Shown one piece after another: positions 8,673 to 16,406 of a DNA stretch of 64,000 nucleotides. Source of the DNA: a sulfur-oxidizing endosymbiont of Gigantopelta aegis (GTDB lineage: Bacteria; Pseudomonadota; Gammaproteobacteria; GRL18). The notes under the pieces are model-generated. The model was not told the origin of the DNA. It searched no databases and worked only from the letters and a program-made list of their open reading frames with translations. Position 1 is the stretch's first letter. Each line of letters opens with the position of its first letter. The position numbers and the translations under genes are program-made. The stretch spans positions 211,001-275,000 of the forward strand of contig NZ_JAEHGE010000001.1 in the NCBI RefSeq assembly GCF_016097415.1. The letters run 5' to 3'.

Positions 8673-8751
8673 TATGCTCGTGATACTTGAAAATGCAGAC
8701 TTCATTATTTTAACTTAAAGCCTCGCTACGTTTCCAAGTATCACGAGTATA
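8673..8751. repeat. Palindromic element family E, copy 1
   Basis: Seventeen-base arms (TATGCTCGTGATACTTG and CAAGTATCACGAGTATA, one mismatch) bound a 79-base element between the Uma2 gene and rpsI. A half copy of the same arm forms the end of panC at 28797-28811. Confidence 0.75.
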
Positions 8752-8773
8752 CATAGTAGCACGAACCTATAAC

Positions 8774-8811
8774 AAAAAAAGCCCTGCCAGTTTCCCGGCA
8801 GGGCTTTTTTG
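8774..8811. terminator. Rho-independent terminator after rplM-rpsI
   Basis: GCCCTGCC pairs with GGCAGGGC (8781-8788 with 8797-8804) around an 8-base loop, with an A7 run on one side and a T6 run on the other. It suits the end of the rpsI message and can also act in the opposite direction. Confidence 0.9.
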
Positions 8812-8858
8812 TACAACTTTTATCTTACATAGAGAGTAAGAAAAAGCGGTAAAACGAA

Positions 8859-8927
8859 TTAACGTTTTGAGTACTTTTAACGCTTAGAGTGCTTTTAACG
8901 TTTAGAGTACTTTTAACGCTTAGAGTA
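8859..8927. repeat. 18-bp tandem repeat of the rpsI 3' end including its stop codon
   Basis: On the minus strand the last codons of rpsI (TAC TCT AAG CGT TAA AAG) are followed by three more near-copies in the same frame: units at 8927-8910, 8909-8892, 8891-8874 and 8873-8859. Each codes Y/H-S-K-R followed by a stop. The first unit is the true S9 tail. Confidence 0.93.
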
Positions 8928-9302
8928 CTGGGGACGCTTACGGGCTTTATGTAGACCGATTTTCTTACGTTCAACTTGACGTGCATCACGGGTAACGAAA
9001 CCGGCTTTGCGTAGGGCTGGGCGTAGGGCTTCATCATACTCTATCAAAGCGCGTGTGATTCCGTGACGGATAGCACCGGCTTGACCGGTGTTACCACCAC
9101 CGCTGACGTTAACCATGATATCGAATTTTTCAAGTAATTCTGTCAATTCTAGTGGCTGACGAACAACCATTCTGGACGTTTCACGACCGAAGAATACGTC
9201 GATTGGACGACTATTAATAGTGATATCGCCTTTGCCTGGACGTAAATAAACGCGGGCAGATGAGCTTTTACGACGACCTGTTGCATAATATTGTGTAGAC
9301 AT
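8913..9302 (-). CDS. rpsI: 30S ribosomal protein S9
   Basis: This 129-residue protein starts [20 protein letters not shown] and keeps the S9 signatures [15 protein letters not shown] and the basic tail ending RPQYSKR. In S9 the tail reaches the decoding centre and touches P-site tRNA. It is the second gene of the rplM-rpsI operon, 12 bases after rplM, and is followed by a terminator. Directly after the stop the terminal codons are repeated three more times, each with its own stop, so any readthrough would add another K-YSKR tail. Confidence 0.98.
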   Translation of the reverse strand: MSTQYYATGRRKSSSARVYLRPGKGDITINSRPIDVFFGRETSRMVVRQPLELTELLEKFDIMVNVSGGGNTGQAGAIRHGITRALIEYDEALRPALRKAGFVTRDARQVERKKIGLHKARKRPQYSKR

Positions 9303-9314
9303 AGTTTATCCTGC

Positions 9315-9743
9315 TTAGACATCTAGGGTCTTAGGTTGTTGAGCGGTATGTGGATGTTCGCTTCCGGCATACACTTTCATTTTCTTATACATAGCACGAC
9401 CTAAAGGATTTTTAGGTAACATACCTTTAACTGCCGCTTCAATAATGCGCTCAGGTGCTTTTTCTTGCAACTTTTCAAAGCTGATGCTTTTTAGGTTACC
9501 CACATAACCGGTATGGTGATGATACATTTTGTCAGTTCTTTTGTTACCAGTAACGTGAATTTTTTCAGCGTTAATGACAACGATATAATCACCGGTATCA
9601 ACGTGTGGTGTAAATTCTGGTTTATGTTTACCGCGAAGACGTCTGGCAATTTCCGTTGACAGACGACCCAGGGTTTTGTTTTCAGCATCAACGATATACC
9701 AGTCACGTTCAACAGTTTCTGGTTTCGCACTATATGTCTTCAT
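9315..9743 (-). CDS. rplM: 50S ribosomal protein L13
   Basis: This 142-residue protein starts [20 protein letters not shown] and carries the L13 signatures [16 protein letters not shown], the HHTGYVG segment and [19 protein letters not shown]. It is an early-assembly protein of the large subunit. It is first in the operon with rpsI. In E. coli the protein represses its own operon through the leader; the roughly 100-base untranslated stretch here leaves room for that, though I cannot point to the site. Confidence 0.98.
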   Translation of the reverse strand: MKTYSAKPETVERDWYIVDAENKTLGRLSTEIARRLRGKHKPEFTPHVDTGDYIVVINAEKIHVTGNKRTDKMYHHHTGYVGNLKSISFEKLQEKAPERIIEAAVKGMLPKNPLGRAMYKKMKVYAGSEHPHTAQQPKTLDV

Positions 9744-9987
9744 TTTTACAGCGCCTGTATATTAATTTGTTTATTCTACATGTTTATTGAGTCGTCTGTG
9801 GTTTTATCCAGCAGAAGAATTGTTAATAAACACTTGTGTTTCAAAGAGCCCGAAATTATACATGAGTTTTCTAATTTTAAAAAGGGTTTTGCTTAAATTA
9901 GTTTTATTTATGTCTTTGTGCTTGAAAAATGCTTGAAGTAAGGTTGGGAAATGAATTTTTTGTGAAGATTTGAGGGATAAAAAAATA
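9744..9987 (-). promoter_or_regulatory. rplM leader and promoter region
   Basis: On the minus strand a TATAAT lies at 9860-9855, about 112 bases before the rplM ATG, which gives a leader of around 100 bases. The -35 is weak. The remaining bases up to the IS boundary at 9987 hold no gene. Confidence 0.45.
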
Positions 9988-10081
9988 CTTGATTACCCAT
10001 AAAGCTCCGCCATTTTTAGGAGCTTTCCATTCATAGGTGGCGTTTTCATCGCCACGCATAAAAACCTTGGCATCATGTCTT

Positions 10082-10939
10082 TTAAGTTAAAGCGTCAAAC
10101 CGATAACAAAATTCAGCAAGATACCGAGGTAAATGTTTTGAGTTAATGGAATGATAGCTTCCCTTCATAGAGTTTTTAATATTACCTATCATAGTGTTAA
10201 CCCAGATAAACTCAATTTTATCAACACTTGCCGCACCACCACCCGTGACGATTGGAACATGCTTACAGTCAGCTTCTTTAACCGCAGGAAAACAATTTAA
10301 CCCATCTGAGTAAACAGTACTTCCAGGTGTTAAATGAGTTTGTGCCCATCGTTTTATTTCACTGGATTTAAACCCTTTAAGCACATTTAAATTCATTGCA
10401 ATCGGGTGTCCATCTTCATTAGTAGAAACGGCTGCAACGAACGGTGTTTTATTTTCTGAACCACGACCTCTGGAGCCGCCTCTGTGCTCACCACCCCAGT
10501 AGGCATCATCAATTTGAATGATGCCTGATAAAGGTTTACTGTCATCACGTTCTTTCATAACCTGCATGATCTTTTGTTTCATACTCCAGGCTGTATTGTA
10601 GCTTACCTTAAGCTGTCTCTTTAATTCTAATGCTGAAACCGCTGTCTTCAATTGAGTCATAAGATGAATCGCTAAAAACCACTTAGATAAAGGCAGTTTG
10701 GTACTATCAAATATTGTCCCACAGGTTGCTGATGTCTGATGATGACAATGGTGGCACTGATAAAGATGGCGATGTTCTAGAGTGCAATAAGTCTTATTGC
10801 CACACTCTGGGCAAACAAATCCATCAGGAAATTTCCATTTAAATAAGGCTTGTCGGCACTGTTTGTCAGTGCCATAATCATTAAAAAGCTCAAATAAACT
10901 ATAACCTTCTTGAAACTGAATTTTATTTTTTGACATCAT
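10082..10939 (-). CDS. IS1595-family (ISXO2-like) transposase
   Basis: This is a DDE-type transposase of about 285 residues. An N-terminal zinc ribbon (CPECGNKTYC with CHHCHHQTS) binds DNA ends. A second region (TKLPLSKWFLAIHLM) is typical of the family. The catalytic domain holds the first Asp in QIDDAYWGGEHRGG, the second near YSDGLNCF, and ends with the conserved HLPRYLAEFCYRFD. I chose the ATG at 10939 rather than the GTG at 10951. Promoter-like TATAAT repeats lie directly upstream. Confidence 0.93.
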   Translation of the reverse strand: MMSKNKIQFQEGYSLFELFNDYGTDKQCRQALFKWKFPDGFVCPECGNKTYCTLEHRHLYQCHHCHHQTSATCGTIFDSTKLPLSKWFLAIHLMTQLKTAVSALELKRQLKVSYNTAWSMKQKIMQVMKERDDSKPLSGIIQIDDAYWGGEHRGGSRGRGSENKTPFVAAVSTNEDGHPIAMNLNVLKGFKSSEIKRWAQTHLTPGSTVYSDGLNCFPAVKEADCKHVPIVTGGGAASVDKIEFIWVNTMIGNIKNSMKGSYHSINSKHLPRYLAEFCYRFDALT

Positions 10940-10965
10940 TCTACTCCACACATAATCTATACTTT

Positions 10966-11003
10966 AATTATAGTATAATTATAGTATAATTATAGTATAA
11001 TTA
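10966..11003 (-). repeat. 11-bp AT tandem repeat carrying stacked -10 boxes in the IS
   Basis: The unit AATTATAGTAT is repeated three times with a partial fourth. On the minus strand each unit presents a TATAAT hexamer, spaced 11 bp apart, just upstream of the transposase start. Copy number could tune transposase expression. Confidence 0.75.
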
Positions 11004-11044
11004 TCGAAATATGGCGGAGCTTTGTGGGTAATCAAGAAAAAATA

Positions 11045-11345
11045 AGGCGCAACCAAGGGGGGGGAGTTACGCCGTTATAAAAACCACCAAAGGAGGATGG
11101 AGGTAAAAGTAACTGCTGGTCACTTCTTGTGAACAGTAATCAGTTAAATAACAATATACTGATATACTGATATACTATTATTTTGTCAAGTCTCTTTAAA
11201 AAATCAGTCTCTTTTTTTATGAATACATCGTTTCCATAAGGAATGCATTGTTATTAATACCTCAACTGAATGTATTTCTTTTAATTATTGATTGCTGTTC
11301 GTTATTCATTTGGGTAAACTATTGTTCTTATCATACGGAGGTGAT
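11045..11345. other. Intergenic with a G8 run, no gene called
   Basis: This interval holds a run of eight G at 11057-11064, a Shine-Dalgarno-like AAAGGAGG near 11090 directly abutting an 11-codon frame, and a repeated GATATACT segment near 11160. The abutting frame has no proper spacing, so I do not call it a gene. The SD for the next gene is at 11337-11345. Confidence 0.4.
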
Positions 11346-12263
11346 ATGACACATAGCCATGATCAAAATTTCAAAAATCTCATTTTAGATTATCCCATTC
11401 AGGCCATTCAATTTTTTGCCCCTCAGGAAAAGCTACCGAGTAATGAGTCTATCAAGGCTACCCCTTTGCGCCAGGAACAACTAAAGGAAAAATTGGGTGC
11501 TCGCTATAGAGAGCTTGATACACCCATTATGCTTGAATGGCCAAACAGTGATAAAAAGGCATTGATCTTTTTACTGGAAGAAGAAAGTCTAACGGCCCGT
11601 TTTTCTATTCGTCGTCTGGCTCACTATTGTTTGGATATAAGTGAGCTCTATAAAACAAGCTATATAGTGCCTGTCGTTATTTTTCTTAAGGGAGGGATTT
11701 ACCCGCAATCTTTAAAACTTGGTAGTGAGCATCATATTTTCTTAAATTTTCATTTTATTGCCTGTGATCTGAGTACCTTGGATGCCAACCAATACCTTGA
11801 AAGTAACAACCTTGTTGCGCGATTAAATCTCCCCTTAATGTGCTATAATGAGTCTCAGAAAGTGTCTATTTACGCACAGGCAATCAAAGGCTTGATGACT
11901 ATTGAGCCATCCATTAATCAACAAATGAAATATATTGATTTTATTGACCAATATATTGAACTCACTACTGAAGAACAGAAACTTTATCAAGATCGTTATT
12001 TAGCAGAAAATTCTGAAGGAGAACAATCAATGGGACATGCACAATTGCTTCGTGATGAAGGTATAGAACAAGGTATGCAACAAGGCATGCAGCAAGGAAT
12101 GCAACAAGGTGAGGCAATGTTATTGCTCCGCCAGATTGAGCGTAAATTTGGTAAGGTACCCGCCACGATTCAACAAAAGATACAACAGGCAGATACTGAC
12201 AGTTTATTATTATGGGCTGATAATATTTTAGTGGCTCAGCATTTGGAAGATGTTTTTGTATAA
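11346..12263 (+). CDS. Rpn/DUF4351-type PD-(D/E)XK-like protein
   Basis: This 305-residue protein starts at the ATG preceded by CGGAGGTGAT, an excellent ribosome site; the longer frame from 11292 lacks one. The N-terminal two thirds resemble the Rpn/YhgA-like family of putative transposase-derived nucleases (LEWPNSDKKALIFLLEEES, RRLAHYCLDI). A QGMQ tandem repeat follows, and then the C-terminal DUF4351-like helix region (LLRQIERKFGKVP). Rpn proteins promote RecA-independent recombination in E. coli; function here is inferred only. Such genes move readily. Confidence 0.7.
   Translation: MTHSHDQNFKNLILDYPIQAIQFFAPQEKLPSNESIKATPLRQEQLKEKLGARYRELDTPIMLEWPNSDKKALIFLLEEESLTARFSIRRLAHYCLDISELYKTSYIVPVVIFLKGGIYPQSLKLGSEHHIFLNFHFIACDLSTLDANQYLESNNLVARLNLPLMCYNESQKVSIYAQAIKGLMTIEPSINQQMKYIDFIDQYIELTTEEQKLYQDRYLAENSEGEQSMGHAQLLRDEGIEQGMQQGMQQGMQQGEAMLLLRQIERKFGKVPATIQQKIQQADTDSLLLWADNILVAQHLEDVFV
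12067..12108. repeat. 12-bp tandem repeat (QGMQ) in the DUF4351-type gene
   Basis: The protein segment EQGMQQGMQQGMQQGEA arises from about three 12-bp units. Units are in frame and differ only at silent positions, so the array is old enough to have drifted or is selected at the protein level. Confidence 0.8.
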
Positions 12264-12274
12264 CATCTTGTCGC

Positions 12275-12589
12275 TTAGCTCGGCAATTGCAGACGCTTGA
12301 CGACGTTGCCATTGACTAAGTGCTGCGCGATAATTTCATCGAGATCGGCTTCATTTTTAAAGGTATACCAGATCCCTTCGGGGTAGATCACTAACACCGG
12401 GCCCTGACCACAGCGTCCCATGCAACCTCCGCTATTAATTCGTACCTGTCCGGCATTATGGATACCTAAATCTTTGCATTTATTTTTCATATATTTACGC
12501 ATTTCGCGAGCATTGGAGCGCTGACAGCAATTACTGCCGTCTTCACGGTCATTGGTACACATAAACAGGTGCTTGGAATAATAGGACAT
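12275..12589 (-). CDS. 2Fe-2S thioredoxin-fold ferredoxin
   Basis: This 104-residue protein has a thioredoxin-like 2Fe-2S ferredoxin fold. Cysteines that can hold the cluster are C11, C21/C22, C56 and C60, in the contexts FMCTND, SNCCQR and GGCMGRCGQGP. The family passes single electrons; its partners are unknown. It is divergent from the glcF-like gene, with 88 bases between the two starts, so they may share a control region. It ends 12 bases from the convergent DUF4351-type gene. Confidence 0.87.
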   Translation of the reverse strand: MSYYSKHLFMCTNDREDGSNCCQRSNAREMRKYMKNKCKDLGIHNAGQVRINSGGCMGRCGQGPVLVIYPEGIWYTFKNEADLDEIIAQHLVNGNVVKRLQLPS

Positions 12590-12677
12590 TTTGGCAGGTG
12601 TTCTCCGAATTTATTTGCTTTGAGTGGTATAATAGCAGAATCTCTCTTAAAGAAATATTAGTGCTAGTGGATTATTT

Positions 12678-13913
12678 TTGACTATTCAACAAACAATTTC
12701 TCAGCTTACCAACCAGTGTGTTCTCTGTGGCTTATGTATTCCTCATTGTCCTACTTATCAGATATTTAGAACTGAGAATGAGTCACCACGGGGTCGGATT
12801 ACACTTTATAAAGCGTTGGCTGAAGCGCGTTTTGAAGTCTCAGATGAGAGTCGTGAAGGTTTGCTAACTTCATTGGATCACTGTCTGAGTTGCCGTGCCT
12901 GTGAAAAAATGTGCCCTTCTCAAGTGCAATATGGCCTTATCAATACCCTGGGTCGGGCATTAGTCGCCGAGCAATTTGCACAGAAAAAATCTTTATTGAA
13001 GTCCTTTGATAAGCAGCGATTAGTTGAGAAAGTATTGGTGACACCGGCTCTACATTCTTTAGTTAAATTTTCAGCAAAGTTCATAGCACCGCTTGAATCA
13101 TTGACTACTGGCAGTACTTATAGTGATGAGATTGCCCTTCAGCCATCTAAACTACGGGATTTTTATCCTGCCAATGCACCTCAAGCACAGGTAGTTTTGT
13201 TTAAAGGCTGTAGTAGTGACTTGTTTGGGCAACAAACATTGCTTGATGCCATTGTATTATTAAATGCCTGTCAATTTGATGTCATCGTACCGACTAAACA
13301 ACACTGCTGTGGTGGCATCAGCGCTCGTCAGGGTGATCAACAAGCGATGGCACAATTGACAGAACAGAACCGGCAACAATTTAAGCCGCTATTGAAAACC
13401 AGTCAGGCACTGATTTCTATCACCAATAGCTGCACGGCACAGCTTAAAGACTATGCTGATGTGGATTTTACTCATCAAGTGAATGATATTATTACTTTTT
13501 TAGCTCCGGCAATCAAAAGCAGTGGGCTACAGTTCGCGCCACTACCTATTGGATCGGGTTCACAACAGGTCGGGGTTCATGTGTCTTGCAGTTTGAAAAA
13601 TGTGCTCAAGGGAGATGATTTGTTATTTGATTTGCTGGCACAGATACCTAATATTGAATTAATAAAAATTGATGATCAATTTTGCTGTGGCGCGGCCGGT
13701 AGTTATATGATCCAATATCCCGATGTTGCTAATCGCTTGCTGGATGATAAAATAACTGCGGTGATAGCTCAAAGTTATGAGTTAATTGTGTCTTCAAACA
13801 TTGCTTGTAGTTTGCATTTTAAGCAGGGGTTGAAAACACATGAAGAAAAAATTGGCCGTCATGTTGAGGTCATTCATCCGATACAATTATTAGCACGGCA
13901 GTTAATTACATAG
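12678..13913 (+). CDS. glcF: GlcF-like Fe-S subunit of glycolate oxidase
   Basis: This 411-residue protein has two 4Fe-4S motifs at the N-terminus (CVLCGLCIPHCPTY near residue 15 and CLSCRACEKMCPS near 69) and two CCG-type domains (HCCGGISARQGD and FCCGAAGSYM). This is the GlcF layout. GlcF works with the flavin subunits GlcD and GlcE to oxidise glycolate into the quinone pool. Neither glcD nor glcE is in this window, so they must lie elsewhere or another flavoprotein serves. The start is a TTG with a weak AGTGGA upstream. coq7 follows after 8 bases. Confidence 0.85.
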   Translation: MTIQQTISQLTNQCVLCGLCIPHCPTYQIFRTENESPRGRITLYKALAEARFEVSDESREGLLTSLDHCLSCRACEKMCPSQVQYGLINTLGRALVAEQFAQKKSLLKSFDKQRLVEKVLVTPALHSLVKFSAKFIAPLESLTTGSTYSDEIALQPSKLRDFYPANAPQAQVVLFKGCSSDLFGQQTLLDAIVLLNACQFDVIVPTKQHCCGGISARQGDQQAMAQLTEQNRQQFKPLLKTSQALISITNSCTAQLKDYADVDFTHQVNDIITFLAPAIKSSGLQFAPLPIGSGSQQVGVHVSCSLKNVLKGDDLLFDLLAQIPNIELIKIDDQFCCGAAGSYMIQYPDVANRLLDDKITAVIAQSYELIVSSNIACSLHFKQGLKTHEEKIGRHVEVIHPIQLLARQLIT

Positions 13914-13921
13914 GAATCAAT

Positions 13922-14572
13922 ATGTCTACTCATCAACGTCAATATTCTGCACTGGATCATTTGCTGTTTAATATTGATACCGGCGTGCGTACTTTGTTAG
14001 GCGCACCGCAGACAACTGAAAGGAAAAATCCTGCTGAGGCACAGCCTGAGAGCGATCTCAGTGAGGCTGATAAGAAGCTTTCCGGACGTTTGATGCGCAT
14101 TAATCATGCTGGAGAAGTGTCGGCTCAGGGACTTTATCAGGGGCAGGCATTAACCGCGAAGCTACCGCATATTCGTGAACAAATGGAGCGTTCGGCACAG
14201 GAAGAAAATGATCACCTCGACTGGTGTGCCACTCGCTGTCAGGAGCTTGGCACACATGTTAGTTTATTAAGCCCGCTTTGGTATTTAGGCTCACTCACCA
14301 TTGGGGCTATTGCTGGTCGTGCTGGTGATAAGTGGAGTCTGGGCTTTGTTTCTGAAACGGAGCATCAGGTGGTGCGTCATTTGGATAGTCATTTGCAGCA
14401 GATGTCAGCAGAAGATCTTAAAAGTAGAGCGATTTTAGAGCAAATGAAAGAAGATGAGCTGCATCATGCAGTGATTGCCGAAGATGCTGGTGGGGCGAGC
14501 TTGCCTGCGGCAGTGAGGGCGGCGATGAAGCTTTCTTCTCAGGTAATGACACGCAGTGCGTATTATTTGTAG
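13922..14572 (+). CDS. coq7: Ubiquinone hydroxylase Coq7
   Basis: This 216-residue di-iron carboxylate protein carries out the last ring hydroxylation in ubiquinone synthesis. The ferritin-like iron ligands are visible in RINHAGEVSAQGLYQGQ, in EENDHLDWC, in SETEHQVVRHL and in EDELHHAVIAED. The length is normal for the short bacterial form. It lies 8 bases after the glcF-like gene, so the two are probably cotranscribed; the pairing fits, because glycolate oxidase feeds electrons into quinone. Confidence 0.95.
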   Translation: MSTHQRQYSALDHLLFNIDTGVRTLLGAPQTTERKNPAEAQPESDLSEADKKLSGRLMRINHAGEVSAQGLYQGQALTAKLPHIREQMERSAQEENDHLDWCATRCQELGTHVSLLSPLWYLGSLTIGAIAGRAGDKWSLGFVSETEHQVVRHLDSHLQQMSAEDLKSRAILEQMKEDELHHAVIAEDAGGASLPAAVRAAMKLSSQVMTRSAYYL

Positions 14573-14590
14573 TGTTCATGGCGGGTATTG

Positions 14591-14623
14591 TGATGCGCTT
14601 CGTACCTCAGCAGCATCCTACGA
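14591..14623. repeat. Palindromic element family D, copy 1
   Basis: GATGCGCTTCG, then CCTCAGCAGC and ATCCTACGA. On the other strand it reads TCGTAGGATGCTGCTGAGG and ends CGCATCA, a GTAG-headed REP-like unit. Other copies are at 28241-28274 and 42853-42886. Confidence 0.75.
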
Positions 14624-14701
14624 AAGCCTTTAGCAGCGATGGAAAGCCTTTAGCGGCAATGGGAAGCCTTTAGCGTAAATAAAAAGCCTTTAGCTAAATA
14701 A
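14622..14701. repeat. 20-bp tandem repeat, four units
   Basis: Units GAAAGCCTTTAGCAGCGATG, GAAAGCCTTTAGCGGCAATG, GGAAGCCTTTAGCGTAAATA and a degenerate fourth follow each other between coq7 and the metalloprotease. The last unit overlaps the metalloprotease stop codon (14694-14696). Confidence 0.9.
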
Positions 14702-15566
14702 AGAAGTCGATGAAGCTCTTTTGTTCTAAGACGCTGGCATTTTGAATGCGTTTGTAGGTATTTTGAATGTTTTTATCATTTTGATCTTGTTGTGGACTTA
14801 GAAAATCACTTTCAGGGGTGTTTGCATCGATATATTGAGCCTGAGTATCACGCACTTGTTGAGAAATATCGACTCGAGCCTGCACTTCCATTCGAGAGGC
14901 CTGGGCAGCAACGGAGCGATCTTGTGACGATGGATCGGCAGGTGCTGAAGCCGCACGACGAATACGTTGTGCTTTGTTCAGGGTTGCTTGGGGATCGCCT
15001 GCAACGGCAGAAGTATCAATGCTCACCTCACCACCCACCGCATAGCGTTTGTTATCGGGGCCAGTTTCATAGTCAAAACTAGCACCGCCTTGGGCTAAAT
15101 CACCGGCAGCAGAAAGATGTGCCTGCTCATGCGCTTTGACTTCGGTGTCTCGGCTACGTAACTTTTCAACTTCTAAACGCTCTGATTCGCTTAGTTCAGA
15201 TGAAAATTGCTCGGCTGGTTTGGTCTTATCGGTGGGTTCTTTTTCATCAGTGCTATTTTTATCAGTGCTATTTTTACCGGCAATGCCCGTCTGCTTTGCT
15301 GGTGCTTCACTGACCTCAGAATCACCTTTTGCACCGAGTATTTTCGGCTGCTGTGTTTTTGTTTGCGCTGTTTTTGTTGCTTCTGTTTGTGTAGCCTCTG
15401 TTTGTGTAGTGCTTGTATTTTGCTTATCAGCAAATGCGATCTGGCGTGCTTGAGCTGAGAAAGTCGCTGTATCTTGAGGCGCTGCGGCAACACGAAGCCC
15501 TTCTATCTGTCGAGCAGAATAGACTTGGGGGCTGATGCTTGAATTGACGGCACTATTAATGTTCAT
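14694..15566 (-). CDS. Putative SprA-type metalloprotease (CJM1_0395-like)
   Basis: This 290-residue protein has a conserved C-terminal half and a low-complexity N-terminal half. The zinc motif is HEQAH (segment VKAHEQAHLSAAGDLAQGG, about residue 147), followed by the family signature PDNKRYAVGGEVSID and the segment VAAQASRMEVQARVD. The N-terminal half is rich in Gln, Thr, Lys and Ala, with TEATQTEATK and NSTDKNSTDE repeats, and looks disordered. The family is annotated as a putative metalloprotease; activity is inferred from the motif only. It converges on coq7 and diverges from fabA. Confidence 0.78.
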   Translation of the reverse strand: MNINSAVNSSISPQVYSARQIEGLRVAAAPQDTATFSAQARQIAFADKQNTSTTQTEATQTEATKTAQTKTQQPKILGAKGDSEVSEAPAKQTGIAGKNSTDKNSTDEKEPTDKTKPAEQFSSELSESERLEVEKLRSRDTEVKAHEQAHLSAAGDLAQGGASFDYETGPDNKRYAVGGEVSIDTSAVAGDPQATLNKAQRIRRAASAPADPSSQDRSVAAQASRMEVQARVDISQQVRDTQAQYIDANTPESDFLSPQQDQNDKNIQNTYKRIQNASVLEQKSFIDFFI

Positions 15567-15776
15567 TAGCGTTTATTCGTATTCACAAATGCTCTCAAAT
15601 ATTGACAAAATCTTCTCTCAACAAAAAATGAGACTCCTCTAAGCCATTGGCGGCCAGATAAATTGAAACTTTAGGGTATAGGTAAAATTTTTTTGCAGAT
15701 GCCATAAGAATGAAAATCTGTTAAAATGCCCGAAATTAAATTTAGAACAACGCTTTATAAAAAGTAAAAGGTTTTT

Positions 15777-16292
15777 ATGAACAGACAAAACTCATTCAAT
15801 AGAGAAGAGTTATTGCAATGTGGTCGTGGTGAGATGTTTGGCCCCGGCAATGCGCAATTACCATTACCCAATATGCTGATGATTGATCGTATCGTCGATA
15901 TCAATGAAGATGGTGGCGCTCATGGTAAGGGCGGTATTATTGCAGAACTGGATATCAATCCTGATTTGTGGTTTTTCGATTGCCATTTTAAGGGTGATCC
16001 GGTGATGCCGGGTTGCCTTGGACTGGATGCTGTTTGGCAACTGGTTGGCTTTTATCTGGGCTGGCTAGGTAGTCCCGGTCGTGGCCGCGCCTTAGGGGTT
16101 GGTGAAGTAAAGTTCACTGGACAAGTGTTACCTACAGCGAAAAAAGTGACTTATAAATTGGATCTAAAGCGAGTCATTACCCGCCGTCTGGTCATGGGCA
16201 TTGCGGATGCCAGTATGTTGGTGGATGATAAAGAAATTTATACCATGAAAGACCTTCGAGTCGGTTTGTTTACTTCTACTGAAAACTTTTAA
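15777..16292 (+). CDS. fabA: 3-hydroxyacyl-ACP dehydratase/isomerase FabA
   Basis: This 171-residue hot-dog-fold enzyme introduces the cis double bond of anaerobic unsaturated fatty acid synthesis. Catalytic His70 and Asp84 fall at exactly the E. coli positions, in [13 protein letters not shown] and CLGLDAVW. Length is normal. AAAAGG lies just before the ATG. The FabB partner is not in this window. The gene is followed within four bases by a family A palindromic element. Confidence 0.97.
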   Translation: MNRQNSFNREELLQCGRGEMFGPGNAQLPLPNMLMIDRIVDINEDGGAHGKGGIIAELDINPDLWFFDCHFKGDPVMPGCLGLDAVWQLVGFYLGWLGSPGRGRALGVGEVKFTGQVLPTAKKVTYKLDLKRVITRRLVMGIADASMLVDDKEIYTMKDLRVGLFTSTENF

Positions 16293-16295
16293 TTT

Positions 16296-16389
16296 GTAGG
16301 GTGGGCATGGCTTCATCTGCCCACGCGGAAGCATGATTGTACTATTGTAAGTCTACCCAGCGTGGCCACAAAAAGCGTGCCCACCCTAC
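16296..16389. repeat. REPIN-like element, family A, copy 2
   Basis: GTAGGGTGGGCATGGC on the left and GCGTGCCCACCCTAC at 16375-16389 bound 94 bases, with inner TGCCCACGC/GCGTGG pairing. It lies between the convergent fabA and malQ genes and may serve as a hairpin at both 3' ends. Confidence 0.85.
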
Positions 16390-16406
16390 GGGTAAACAGT
16401 TCGTGT

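Larger units (their letters stand above)
9980..11044. mobile_element. IS1595-family insertion sequence with 8-bp target duplication
   Basis: The element proper is 9988-11036 (1049 bp). Terminal inverted repeats begin CTTGATTACCCA and run about 27 bases with few mismatches (9988-10015 and 11009-11036). The direct repeat AAAAAATA lies immediately outside both ends (9980-9987 and 11037-11044), which is the 8-bp AT-rich duplication expected for the IS1595 group. One transposase gene is on the minus strand. Ends, duplication and gene are all intact, so the insertion looks recent. It sits upstream of rplM. Confidence 0.93.

Noticed and set aside
9744-9860. A structured L13 leader motif
   Set aside because: I could not find a clear conserved fold; only the length of the leader is supported.
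11090-11130. Micro-ORF after AAAGGAGG
   Set aside because: The SD directly abuts the ATG and the frame is only 11 codons with no support.
15136-15458. Plus-strand frames over the metalloprotease N-terminus
   Set aside because: They come from the low-complexity Thr/Gln/Lys codons of the real gene read in the other direction.
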